Shown here in pieces: positions 7,148 through 14,116 of a DNA stretch of 14,682 nucleotides (its first letter is position 1; each line of letters starts with the position of its first letter). The notes beneath the pieces were generated by a model. That model was not told the DNA's origin, did not search any database, and saw only the letters and a list, made by a program, of their open reading frames with translations. Origin of the DNA: an uncultured Asticcacaulis sp. (lineage in GTDB: Bacteria; Pseudomonadota; Alphaproteobacteria; Caulobacterales; Caulobacteraceae); the NCBI GenBank assembly GCA_946480125.1, contig CAMLIY010000056.1:1-14682 (forward strand), given 5' to 3'. The position numbers and the translations under genes are program-made.

Positions 7148-7600
7148 ATGAAAAAGCGTCCAGTTCTTTTGACTGTAATATGCCTCACAATAGGACTTGC
7201 AGCTTTGTTGACGTTAAATGCGCAGTTCAGGCAAACGGCCATCATACTGGGGCTGGTTGCTTATTCTGAAATTACCAAACCGAATGATGCCGTCACGCGC
7301 ACGATCCGGAACGGCAGCAATGAATGGGGAGCGGCGATAGCGCTGACGCCTAAGCCCTTTAAGACGGGCGATGCGGAAGACGACGTTCTTCGTCAATTAT
7401 CGAAGGCAAAATATACGACTGACTCGGACAAAGCCTTTTCATGGAGTAAGCCCAAATCATTTCCGGCGGACAGCCAATTTTATGAGAAGTCCGTAGAGGG
7501 GCTGCCTTGTTCTGTACATTTTGAAGTTGTTGTGAGATTTGACGATCAGCACCGCTTGATGGAAGCATGGGGCACAGAAGACGAGGCGGGTTGCCTGTAA
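7148..7600 (+). CDS. Orphan membrane-anchored or secreted small protein
   Basis: I do not recognise this 150-residue protein. Residues 5-23 are a hydrophobic signal or anchor after MKKR, and a second hydrophobic stretch spans about 29-40. The remainder looks globular and exported, with FKTGDAEDDVLRQLSKAKY (71-89), a YEKSVEGLPCSVHFEVVVRF strand region (112-131) and a C-terminal EAGCL. C121 and C149 could form a disulphide. The ATG at 7148 is supported by GGGGGA 4-5 nt upstream; an in-frame TTG at 7133 is less likely. The gene is visibly AT-richer than its neighbours (codons such as ATA, TTA and AAA are common), suggesting acquisition. It begins 84 nt beyond the TTGATCC end of element A and its stop directly abuts the stop of the convergent DUF1697 gene. 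Confidence 0.7.
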   Translation: MKKRPVLLTVICLTIGLAALLTLNAQFRQTAIILGLVAYSEITKPNDAVTRTIRNGSNEWGAAIALTPKPFKTGDAEDDVLRQLSKAKYTTDSDKAFSWSKPKSFPADSQFYEKSVEGLPCSVHFEVVVRFDDQHRLMEAWGTEDEAGCL

Positions 7601-8146
7601 TCAGGCTTCCAACTCTGTCGCCATATCCCGCAATGTCTCGACCGTATTGAGGTTGCGCGCCGTCATATCGGCCTTGATGGCGCGGCCGAGTTTCTCGACC
7701 ATCTTCGAGCGGCCGATGCCTTCCGGCGCATAGAGATACATCAATTCATCAGTAATTTCATAAGCTTCGCTGTCGGCCTTCAAGCTATCCAGCAAGTCAC
7801 GATCCACCTTTTCCGGCGGCGCCTTGAAGAAGAAAACATGCTGCGCCTTGCCCTTATGCTCTTGATCGCGGAACGGGTTTTCCGCCAGCACCTTTTCCAG
7901 ATGCTTTAGCGTGATCAGGAAGACAGATGGGCGAAACTCAAAGCCGGTCTCGACCAGATCGCCGATCAGCTTTTCCAACGCGGTTTCATCCAGATCAGAG
8001 CGAAACAGCACATTGCCGCTGGCGATATAGGTCTTCACATCGCTCAGGCCCGCCGCCAGCATGGCTTTCGTCAGTTCCTTCATCGGCAGTTTGTTATTGC
8101 CGCCGACATTGATGCCGCGAAACAGGCAAATCCAGACTTTCAACAT
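7601..8146 (-). CDS. DUF1697 domain protein
   Basis: A 181-residue cytoplasmic protein of the DUF1697 family, whose function is unknown. The signature N-terminus reads CLFRGINVGGNNKLPMKEL (7-25), followed by KTYIASGNVLFRSDLDE and later FRPSVFLITLKHLEKVLAENPF, HVFFFKAPP and LMYLYAPEGIGRSKM. Length and motif order match the family. The ATG at 8146 is preceded by GGAGGAC at good spacing; a TTG four codons upstream would put that ribosome-binding site inside the gene, so it is rejected. The gene is divergent from hemA across a 194-nt gap and ends flush against the stop of the orphan gene at 7148, leaving no room for a terminator. Confidence 0.9.
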   Translation of the reverse strand: MLKVWICLFRGINVGGNNKLPMKELTKAMLAAGLSDVKTYIASGNVLFRSDLDETALEKLIGDLVETGFEFRPSVFLITLKHLEKVLAENPFRDQEHKGKAQHVFFFKAPPEKVDRDLLDSLKADSEAYEITDELMYLYAPEGIGRSKMVEKLGRAIKADMTARNLNTVETLRDMATELEA

Positions 8147-8255
8147 GACGTCCTCCAAACTGCGACAATCTGCGCCGTCCTTCTTAGCAAAAACTCTGGA
8201 TATTTGAATGCATATGTCACAAAGTGGGTATCAATGTTGTCGGCAGGGTTATTTT

Positions 8256-8269
8256 AAGCCTGCAGGCTT
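8256..8269. promoter_or_regulatory. Perfect 14-bp palindrome upstream of hemA
   Basis: AAGCCTGCAGGCTT is a perfect dyad 71 nt before the hemA ATG, in the gap shared with the divergent DUF1697 gene. Its position suits an operator or the base of a leader hairpin (loop-less as written). It matches no regulator site I recognise: it is not an FNR/FixK box and not an Irr element. Function is unassigned. Confidence 0.35.
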
Positions 8270-8340
8270 GAATGAAGGCCAGCAAAGCGCTATTTCGCCG
8301 GTCAGATTTGCGGTTTCGCGTGAGGCCGTCGGAGTTTGAT

Positions 8341-9564
8341 ATGAACTATAATGCCGCTTTCGAGGCCGCTGTAGAAGCTGTTCGCGCCGAAGGGCGCTAT
8401 CGCGTGTTCGCTAACCTCAAGCGTCACGCCGGCCAGTTTCCGCGCGCCACCTGGATAAAGGAAGACGGCAGCGAGCAGGACGTCACTGTCTGGTGCTCGA
8501 ACGATTATCTCGGCCAGGGCCAAAATCCGGTCGTGATGCAGGCCATGCACGAAGCCATTGATGCGGTGGGTTCAGGATCGGGCGGCACGCGCAATATCTC
8601 CGGCACCACCTTCTATCACAACCAGCTTGAAGCCGAACTGGCCGACCTGCACCGGAAGGAAGCCGCGCTGGTTTTCACCTCCGGCTATGTCGCCAACGAA
8701 GCAACCCTGACCACACTCTACAAGATCCTGCCGGGCTTGATCATCTTCTCCGACGCGCTCAATCATGCCTCGATGATCGCCGGCATCCGCAATGGCGGCG
8801 GCGAACGCCATGTCTTCCGCCACAATGATTTGGCGCACCTCGAAGAATTACTCAAGGCCTCCCCTGCCAATGCGCCCAAGCTTATCGCCTTCGAATCCGT
8901 CTATTCTATGGACGGCGATATCTCCGACATCCACGGCACGGTAGCTCTGGCCAAAAAATACGGCGCCCTGACCTATATCGATGAAGTTCATGCGGTTGGC
9001 CTCTATGGCGAACGCGGCGCTGGTGTCGCCGAACGCGACGGCATTATGGGTGAGATCGACATCATCGAAGGCACGCTTGGCAAGGCGTTCGGCATGATGG
9101 GCGGCTATATCGCCGGCACCTCGGCCATGGTCGACGCTATCCGCCTGTGGGCCTCCGGTTTTATCTTCACCACCTCGCTGCCGCCCGCCGTCATGGCCGG
9201 CGCCGCCGCTTCGGTGAAGTACCTGAAAGAGCATAATGAAAAACGCATTGCTCATCAGGAACGCGCGCAATCCCTGCTGAAAAAGCTGCGCGCCGTTGGT
9301 ATCGCCACCTTCCCGACGCAGTCGCATATCGTGCCGGTTCTGGTGGGGAACGCGGTCCATTGCAAGATGGTTTCGGATATGCTGCTCAACGATTTCGGCA
9401 TCTATGTCCAGCCGATCAACTACCCGACCGTGCCGAAGGGCACCGAGCGCCTGCGCTTCACGCCGTCGCCGGACCATACCGACGAGATGATGGACCACCT
9501 GGTCGATTCGATGGACAAGCTGTGGACCATGTGCAATGTCGCCCGCCTGCCGGCTGTGGCGTAA
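8341..9564 (+). CDS. hemA: 5-aminolevulinate synthase
   Basis: This PLP enzyme condenses glycine with succinyl-CoA to give 5-aminolevulinate, the committed step of haem synthesis by the C4 (Shemin) route used in alphaproteobacteria. The chosen ATG at 8341 has GGAG 6 nt upstream and gives [20 protein letters not shown] and a 407-residue protein. It also places the PLP lysine of [14 protein letters not shown] at K248, the same number as in Rhodobacter capsulatus ALAS. An in-frame ATG at 8272 would add 23 non-conserved residues. Other landmarks are the glycine-binding [57 protein letters not shown], and [12 protein letters not shown] near the end. The stop lies 1 nt from the stop of the convergent GxxExxY gene. 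It supplies the substrate of HemB, encoded about 1.4 kb away on the other strand. Confidence 0.97.
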   Translation: MNYNAAFEAAVEAVRAEGRYRVFANLKRHAGQFPRATWIKEDGSEQDVTVWCSNDYLGQGQNPVVMQAMHEAIDAVGSGSGGTRNISGTTFYHNQLEAELADLHRKEAALVFTSGYVANEATLTTLYKILPGLIIFSDALNHASMIAGIRNGGGERHVFRHNDLAHLEELLKASPANAPKLIAFESVYSMDGDISDIHGTVALAKKYGALTYIDEVHAVGLYGERGAGVAERDGIMGEIDIIEGTLGKAFGMMGGYIAGTSAMVDAIRLWASGFIFTTSLPPAVMAGAAASVKYLKEHNEKRIAHQERAQSLLKKLRAVGIATFPTQSHIVPVLVGNAVHCKMVSDMLLNDFGIYVQPINYPTVPKGTERLRFTPSPDHTDEMMDHLVDSMDKLWTMCNVARLPAVA

Positions 9565-9565
9565 G

Positions 9566-9940
9566 TCACAGAACAAACCTCTTGTGTTGCAGGCTGTAGG
9601 CGCCAAAGTTAAGCAATAGCGCTTTCTTATGCTGTGAGGCGCGCAGGTAGTTTATGACCTGTGCTTCTTCGTTACCGCTCAAGCTGGCAAGCGTTTTAAG
9701 TTCTATCAATAGATTGTCGTAGCAGAGAAAATCTACGCGGTAGGTGCAGTGCAGGAGTGTGCCTTTATAGCTAATCGGTAATGCGACTTCGCGCTTGAAT
9801 GAAATGCCATGTCGCGTGAGTTCGATGGCTAGGGCTTCCTGATAGACGTTTTCCAGAAAGCCTTGCCCAAGCGTACGGTGAACCTCCATCGCTGCGCCGA
9901 TGACAGCATAGGTTTCTGAATCTCTCACGTCCGCGTTCAT
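9566..9940 (-). CDS. GxxExxY family protein, PD-(D/E)XK nuclease-like
   Basis: A 124-residue protein of the GxxExxY family (PDDEXK_3 superfamily). The name-giving motif is G27-F-L-E30-N-V-Y33, followed by E35. The nuclease-type core is clear: D70 in YRVDFLCYD, then E80-L-K82 in LLIELKT, and a following helix with Q94 in AQVINYLR. These are the residues expected to bind metal in PD-(D/E)XK enzymes, so catalysis is plausible; no activity is established for the family as far as I know. The ATG at 9940 is preceded by AGGGGAG at ideal spacing. A longer frame reaching 9982 only translates the CACAGATT repeat and is not real. The start lies 17 nt from element B, and the gene reads away from it. It is AT-richer than hemA, on which it converges, which suggests a mobile origin. 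Confidence 0.88.
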   Translation of the reverse strand: MNADVRDSETYAVIGAAMEVHRTLGQGFLENVYQEALAIELTRHGISFKREVALPISYKGTLLHCTYRVDFLCYDNLLIELKTLASLSGNEEAQVINYLRASQHKKALLLNFGAYSLQHKRFVL

Positions 9941-9957
9941 GGCATCTCCCCTTATTG

Positions 9958-10184
9958 ATCCACAGATTGCACAGATTAACACAGATTAAGTAAGCAAGAG
10001 GATTAAGAGGAGAAAATGGATAGGTCTGCGCTCTGACGTGAGTTAGTGAATGTAGGCTTGCTTATTCTTTTGAGCGCTTCGCGCTCTTTAAGGAATGAGC
10101 CCTGCACTAAAAACACTATTAAAGATCAATTTTCTTAAATCCTTTTCCTTATTTAATCTGTGTTAATCTGTGCAATCTGTGGAT
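9958..10184 (-). repeat. Inverted-repeat element B built from CACAGATT units
   Basis: This fills most of the 300-nt gap between the GxxExxY gene and the small gene at 10241. Two perfectly complementary 32-nt arms (9958-9989 and 10153-10184) consist of ATCC and three ACAGATT units with linkers GC and AAC, then AA. Imperfect pairing continues inward for about 20 nt (GTAAGCAAGAGGATT against the complement of AATCCTTTTCCTTAT). The 163-nt spacer holds a hairpin, GAGCGC-TTC-GCGCTC (10072-10086). The outer ends are TTGATCC (left) and, on the other strand, GGAATCC (right), the reverse order of element A, so I assign strand (-). Read in that direction, B shares the interior 10-mer GATTTAAGAA (10132-10141, complement) with A (6961-6970). 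No open frame of note is inside. Confidence 0.85.
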
Positions 10185-10240
10185 TCCTCCCTTTCTCACA
10201 CCGGCTTGCCACAACCCCAGAGTTGCGGCACACTCATCTC

Positions 10241-10450
10241 ATGTCAGAAGTCTATATCGAGATGCAGCGCAAGGGCGTCTATCTAAAGGTCACGGCGATC
10301 GATGCCGCAACCGGCGAAGAGGCCACGGCCATGGGGCCGGTCAATGACCCTGAAGGCGTCAAGCGGCTGGCCATTCTCAAGTTGAAAAACAAGCTGGGCC
10401 TATCCGGTACGCCAAAGCCGCCATCATCCGGCCGTGGCACGCTGGTTTAG
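10241..10450 (+). CDS. Small conserved alphaproteobacterial protein, DUF6898-like
   Basis: A 69-residue soluble protein that reads EVYIEMQRKGVYLKVTAIDA, then TGEEATAMGPVNDPEGVKRLAI and KLKNKLGL. This resembles, from memory, a small alphaproteobacterial family (DUF6898) with an E-V-x-I-E...VKVTAIDxxTGxEA..GP pattern. Its function is unknown. The ATG at 10241 gives the family-like N-terminus MSEVYIE; extension upstream would translate the repeat of element B. No good ribosome-binding site is visible before the ATG. The gene starts 56 nt beyond the GGAATCC end of element B. Its stop overlaps the stop of the convergent SulP gene by 3 nt in TTAG (10447-10450). The proline- and glycine-rich tail after residue 55 is probably disordered. 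Confidence 0.7.
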   Translation: MSEVYIEMQRKGVYLKVTAIDAATGEEATAMGPVNDPEGVKRLAILKLKNKLGLSGTPKPPSSGRGTLV

Positions 10451-11931
10451 GGGCCAGCAGCGCCTGTCGGCAGAAACGTCTTGTCGAACTGCCCGGCCTT
10501 TTCCACCAATGCGCTGCACGCCTCGCTCATGCCGATGACCTGCACGTCAGCGCCGCTCTTGCGATAGCGGAAGACAGCCTTGTCGATAGCCTCGACCGCC
10601 GTGATATCCCACACCCGCGCCTGGCTGAGATCGATCGTCACCTTTTCCGGATGGCCATGGAACTCAAATCCGCTGGTGAACAGATCGGCCGATACGAAAA
10701 ACAACTGGCCGTGCACGGTGTAAATCCGCGTCCTGCCGCCGTCCGTCTCCGTGCAGTCAACCGATACCAGCCGGCTGACCTTGAGCGCGAAGAAGATCAC
10801 GCTCATCAGCACGCCCAGCAGCACGCCAATCGACAGATTGCCCGTGGCGACCACGGCCACGGTCGTCACCAGCATGACGGCGCTTGATTGTTTTGGGGCC
10901 GTGCGCAGGCGCAGGATCGACTGCCAGTCGAATGTGCCGACACTGACCATGATCATCACTGCCACCAGCGCCGCCATGGGAATTTGGCCCACCCAATATT
11001 GCAGCACCAGCATCAGGAACAGCAGGAACAAACCCGCCCACAGGGTCGATAACCGTCCGCGTCCGCCGGAGCTTACATTGATCACGCTCTGGCCGATCAT
11101 GGCGCAGCCCGCCATGCCGCCGAACAAAGAGGCGACAATATTGGCTATGCCCTGGCCGCGCGTTTCGGTGTTCTTGTCCGAAGGCGTGTCGGTCATGTCA
11201 TCGATAATATTGGCGGTCATCAGCGATTCCAGCAGGCCGACAAAAGCCAGCGTTGCCGATAGTGGCGCGATGGTGACGAAGGTCGCCCAGGTGAGCGGCA
11301 CTTGCGGCAGGTGGAAGGGCGGAAGCGTTGTCGGCATATGGCCCATGTCACCGACCGTATTGACGTCGAGATGCAGCCACAGGGTCAGGCCGGTGATCAC
11401 CAGAATGGCGATAAGCGGCGAGGGGACCGTCTTGGTGATATAAGGAAAGCCGTAGATGATGGCCAGTCCGCCGGCCACCAGCGCATAGGTTGGCCAGGTG
11501 ACGTGGATCAGTTGCGGCATTTGCGCCAGGAAGATCAGTATGGCCAGCGAATTGACGAAGCCGGTCATCACCGAGCGCGATACGAAGCGGATCAGGCTGC
11601 CGAGTTTAAGCAGCCCGATGATGATCTGGAACACGCCGGTCAGCAAACTGGCGGCCAGCAGGTAATCGAGCCCGTGTGACTTGACCAGACCGGCCATGAC
11701 CAGAGTCATAGAGCCGGTGGCGGCCGAAATCATGGCCGGTCGTCCGCCGACAATGGCGATGGTGATGGCAATGATGAAGGAGGCATAGAGGCCGACCGCC
11801 GGATCGACGCCGGCGATTATGGAGAAGGCGATGGCTTCGGGAATCAGGGCGAGGGCGACCACCGTACCGGACAGCAGGTCACGGCGCGGATTCGATAACC
11901 ATTCGCGTTTCAGCGTGGCGATATTGAGCAT
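10447..11931 (-). CDS. SulP family inorganic anion transporter with STAS domain
   Basis: A 494-residue inner-membrane transporter of the SulP/SLC26 family, whose members carry sulfate, bicarbonate, dicarboxylates or other anions. The membrane core begins [20 protein letters not shown] and has about a dozen hydrophobic segments. It includes [12 protein letters not shown] and [18 protein letters not shown], typical of the substrate-binding region. A cytoplasmic STAS domain occupies about the last 90 residues, beginning [13 protein letters not shown] and containing [20 protein letters not shown]. The substrate cannot be told from sequence. I chose the ATG at 11931 ([11 protein letters not shown]); a GTG at 11982 would add 17 residues unlike the family. 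It is divergent from glyA and its stop overlaps that of the small gene at 10241. No carbonic anhydrase or sulfate-assimilation gene is nearby to hint at the ion. Confidence 0.92.
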   Translation of the reverse strand: MLNIATLKREWLSNPRRDLLSGTVVALALIPEAIAFSIIAGVDPAVGLYASFIIAITIAIVGGRPAMISAATGSMTLVMAGLVKSHGLDYLLAASLLTGVFQIIIGLLKLGSLIRFVSRSVMTGFVNSLAILIFLAQMPQLIHVTWPTYALVAGGLAIIYGFPYITKTVPSPLIAILVITGLTLWLHLDVNTVGDMGHMPTTLPPFHLPQVPLTWATFVTIAPLSATLAFVGLLESLMTANIIDDMTDTPSDKNTETRGQGIANIVASLFGGMAGCAMIGQSVINVSSGGRGRLSTLWAGLFLLFLMLVLQYWVGQIPMAALVAVMIMVSVGTFDWQSILRLRTAPKQSSAVMLVTTVAVVATGNLSIGVLLGVLMSVIFFALKVSRLVSVDCTETDGGRTRIYTVHGQLFFVSADLFTSGFEFHGHPEKVTIDLSQARVWDITAVEAIDKAVFRYRKSGADVQVIGMSEACSALVEKAGQFDKTFLPTGAAGP

Positions 11932-11981
11932 GATTTTTCGGAAATGCGAGAGGTTCGGGGGATAGGCGCCCGAAATAGCCA

Positions 11982-11997
11982 CTCAAAAAGCTTTGAG
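11982..11997. other. Short dyad with a GANTC site in the sulP/glyA gap
   Basis: CTCAAA (11982-11987) and TTTGAG (11992-11997) pair around AAGC, in the divergent 206-nt region between the SulP gene and glyA. GAGTC at 11995-11999 is a GANTC site, the target of the CcrM methyltransferase in Caulobacterales. It may be an operator for either gene; that is only a positional guess. Confidence 0.3.
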
Positions 11998-12048
11998 TCC
12001 GGAGTTCCTCTTGCTTTTGCCATATGAACGGCGCTTTCGCAACGGCGA

Positions 12049-12077
12049 ACAGGGCGAAAAATCTTGCCTCGCCCTGT
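12049..12077 (+). promoter_or_regulatory. Stable hairpin in the glyA leader
   Basis: ACAGGGCGA (12049-12057) pairs perfectly with TCGCCCTGT (12069-12077) around an 11-nt loop, 60 nt before the glyA start. No T-run follows, so it is not a standard terminator. I see no glycine-riboswitch or other riboswitch core around it. It could be a leader control structure or an mRNA-stabilising hairpin. Confidence 0.4.
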
Positions 12078-12137
12078 CTATAAGCGTAAACGCTCCCCAT
12101 ATTCCCTCCACATTCCTCCAGCACAGGATACGCTCCC

Positions 12138-13442
12138 TTGAACGCACCCGCGAACGCCGGCTCCTTCATCCCGCAAGGCTATTTCAACAACGATCTGGCG
12201 ACCCAGGACTCAGAAGTCATGGCGGCGATCACCGGTGAACTGCACCGCCAGCAGGACCAGATCGAACTGATCGCCTCGGAAAACATCGTCTCCAAGGCCG
12301 TGTTGGAAGCGCAAGGCTCTGTCCTGACCAACAAGTATGCCGAAGGCTATCCCGGCCGCCGTTATTATGGCGGCTGCGAATACGCCGATGACGTTGAGCG
12401 CCTGGCCATCGAGCGCGCCAAAAAGCTGTTCAACTGCGCCTTCGCCAATGTCCAGCCGCACTCCGGCGCCCAGGCGAACCAGGCGGTGTTCTTCTCGCTG
12501 CTCCAGCCGGGCGACACCTATATGGGCATGGATCTGGCCTGCGGCGGTCATTTGACGCACGGCTCTCCGGCCAACCAGTCGGGCAAATGGTTCAATGTCG
12601 TGCCCTATGGCGTGACGCGCGACACCAACCTGATCGACATGGATCAGGTCAATGACCTGGCCCAGCAGCACAAGCCGAAGCTGATCATCGCCGGCGCCTC
12701 CAACTATCCGCGCCATATCGATTTCAAGCGCTTCCGCGAGATCGCCGATTCGGTCGGCGCCTATCTGTTCGTCGACATGGCCCACTATGCCGGCCTGGTC
12801 GCTGGCGGCGTCTATCCCGATCCGCTGCCGCACGCCCACGTCGTCACCACCACCACCCACAAGACCCTGCGCGGTCCGCGCGGCGGCCTGATCCTGTCGA
12901 ACGACGAAGCGATCGGCAAGAAGATCAATTCGTCGGTCTTCCCGGGCCTGCAGGGCGGTCCGCTGATGCACGTCATCGCCGGCAAGGCCGTAGCCTTCGG
13001 TGAAGCGCTTCAGCCGGAATTCAAGACCTACGCCAAGCAGGTCGTCGCCAATGCCCGGGCGCTGGCCGATACCCTGGTGTCGCGCGGCCTAGCCATCGTC
13101 ACCGGCGGCACCGACAGCCACGTCATGTCGGTCGATCTGCGCCCCAAGGGCCAGAACGGCAAGGACACCGAAGCGGCTCTGGAAGCGGCCTTCATCACCT
13201 GCAACAAGAACGGCATTCCGTTCGATGACAAGCCCTTCACCATCACCTCGGGCGTTCGCCTCGGCACGCCGGCCGGCACCACTCGCGGCTTCCGTGAGGC
13301 CGAGTTCATCACCATCGGCAACCTGATCGCCGATGTGGTCGATGGCATGGCGGCCAATGATGGTCAGCCGGATCTGGCGGTGCAGGAAAAGGTTCGCGCC
13401 GAGGTACTGGCTCTGACCAAGCAATTCCCGATTTACGGGTAA
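12138..13442 (+). CDS. glyA: Serine hydroxymethyltransferase
   Basis: GlyA interconverts serine and glycine with tetrahydrofolate and is the main source of one-carbon units; the glycine it makes is also a HemA substrate. The 434-residue PLP enzyme has the PLP lysine in [16 protein letters not shown] (K242) and the landmarks [89 protein letters not shown] and [17 protein letters not shown]. The start is a TTG at 12138. The frame is closed upstream by TAA at 12087 with no ATG or GTG in between, and the next ATG (codon 28 or so) would remove conserved N-terminal sequence. AGGA lies about 9 nt upstream. The rare start may limit translation. nrdR follows after 6 nt. Confidence 0.97.
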   Translation: MNAPANAGSFIPQGYFNNDLATQDSEVMAAITGELHRQQDQIELIASENIVSKAVLEAQGSVLTNKYAEGYPGRRYYGGCEYADDVERLAIERAKKLFNCAFANVQPHSGAQANQAVFFSLLQPGDTYMGMDLACGGHLTHGSPANQSGKWFNVVPYGVTRDTNLIDMDQVNDLAQQHKPKLIIAGASNYPRHIDFKRFREIADSVGAYLFVDMAHYAGLVAGGVYPDPLPHAHVVTTTTHKTLRGPRGGLILSNDEAIGKKINSSVFPGLQGGPLMHVIAGKAVAFGEALQPEFKTYAKQVVANARALADTLVSRGLAIVTGGTDSHVMSVDLRPKGQNGKDTEAALEAAFITCNKNGIPFDDKPFTITSGVRLGTPAGTTRGFREAEFITIGNLIADVVDGMAANDGQPDLAVQEKVRAEVLALTKQFPIYG

Positions 13443-13448
13443 ACAGAA

Positions 13449-13973
13449 ATGCGTTGTCCCTTTTGCGGAAACCTTGAGACCCAGGTGAAGGACAGCCGCC
13501 CGTCGGAAGACGGCGCGGCCATCCGTCGCCGGCGGTCATGCTCGGAATGCGGCGGACGTTTCACCACGTTCGAACGCGTGCAATTGCGCGATCTCATGGT
13601 GGTCAAGCGCTCGGGACGACGCACGCCTTTCGACCGCGAAAAACTGGAACGATCCATTTCAATTGCGCTTCGCAAGCGGCCGGTCGAGCAGGATCGCGTT
13701 GATCGCATGGTGTCAGGTATTGTTCGCCAGCTTGAAAGCATGGGCGAGACCGATATCCCCTCCGACACGGTCGGCGGGCTGGTTATGGATGCGCTCAAGG
13801 CGATCGATGTCGTCGCCTATGTGCGCTATGCCTCGGTCTATCGCGATTTCCGCGAAACCTCTGACTTCGCCAAGTTCCTTGGTGACGAGGGGCTGAATGA
13901 AGCCATTGATGATCCGCGGGACATCAAGCAAGGACTGGGCGAGCAGGATATTTCGCCTTCAGATGATGCTTAG
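13449..13973 (+). CDS. nrdR: Transcriptional repressor NrdR
   Basis: NrdR is a zinc-ribbon, ATP-cone repressor that senses (d)ATP and shuts down ribonucleotide reductase genes. The zinc ribbon is at the N-terminus, C3-x-x-C6 and C31-x-x-C34, with the basic [21 protein letters not shown]-binding stretch. The ATP-cone follows (about 49-139), starting [20 protein letters not shown] and ending in [13 protein letters not shown]. At 174 residues it is a little longer than the common 150-160 because of an acidic C-terminal tail. The ATG is 6 nt after the glyA stop with no separate promoter room, so the two form an operon; the glyA-nrdR order is common in alphaproteobacteria. Its stop codon is inside the stem of the downstream terminator. 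Confidence 0.97.
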   Translation: MRCPFCGNLETQVKDSRPSEDGAAIRRRRSCSECGGRFTTFERVQLRDLMVVKRSGRRTPFDREKLERSISIALRKRPVEQDRVDRMVSGIVRQLESMGETDIPSDTVGGLVMDALKAIDVVAYVRYASVYRDFRETSDFAKFLGDEGLNEAIDDPRDIKQGLGEQDISPSDDA

Positions 13974-14010
13974 CTTCAAATGACACGTCATTTGAAGCTA
14001 AGCTTTTTTT
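13968..14010 (+). terminator. Rho-independent terminator after nrdR
   Basis: Arms 13968-13984 and 13987-14003 are perfectly complementary (17 bp, or 16 with a CACG tetraloop) and are followed by seven T residues (14004-14010). The 5' arm covers the last nrdR codon and its TAG stop (13971-13973). It closes the glyA-nrdR transcript and separates it from ribD. Confidence 0.92.
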
Positions 14011-14067
14011 CTTGTGCATTCAAACGCCACGCGGGCTTACGCGCACCAGATACGTTTTCTGGGCGCG

Positions 14068-14083
14068 AAGGCCGGTCGGCCTT
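14068..14083 (+). promoter_or_regulatory. First ribD leader hairpin
   Basis: AAGGCC (14068-14073) pairs with GGCCTT (14078-14083) around GGTC. It precedes the SD-covering hairpin by 1 nt, so the two could stack or compete. It has no T-run and no FMN-riboswitch core is present. Confidence 0.45.
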
Positions 14084-14084
14084 G

Positions 14085-14108
14085 CCGAATTTCGTTTACG
14101 AAATTCGG
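14085..14108 (+). promoter_or_regulatory. Second ribD leader hairpin, covering part of the ribosome-binding site
   Basis: CCGAATTTCG (14085-14094) and CGAAATTCGG (14099-14108) form a perfect 10-bp stem with a TTTA loop. The last two bases of the 3' arm are the first two of GGAG (14107-14110), the ribosome-binding site of ribD, whose ATG is at 14117. Folding would restrict ribosome access. Whether it responds to a signal is unknown. Confidence 0.5.
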
Positions 14109-14116
14109 AGACTTCC

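Noticed and set aside
8221..8240. FNR/FixK-type site near the hemA promoter, from an ATCAA half-site
   Set aside because: The required TTGAT half-site at the correct spacing is absent.
8848..9606. Long open frame on the reverse strand of hemA (252 codons), and similar long frames opposite glyA and hemB
   Set aside because: These are antisense shadows in GC-rich coding sequence; the forward proteins are unambiguous family members.
9941..9982. N-terminal extension of the GxxExxY protein into the repeat (MLICAICG...)
   Set aside because: The extra residues are a translation of the CACAGATT repeat, and a strong ribosome-binding site sits directly before the ATG at 9940.
10160..10240. N-terminal extension of the small DUF6898-like protein into element B
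   Set aside because: It again reads the repeat, and family-like sequence begins only at the ATG at 10241.
11982..12137. Glycine riboswitch upstream of glyA
   Set aside because: No tandem aptamer core is recognisable; only short dyads and one 9-bp stem are present.
14041..14116. FMN riboswitch upstream of ribD
   Set aside because: The conserved riboswitch core sequences are absent and the leader is too short; only two simple hairpins are seen.
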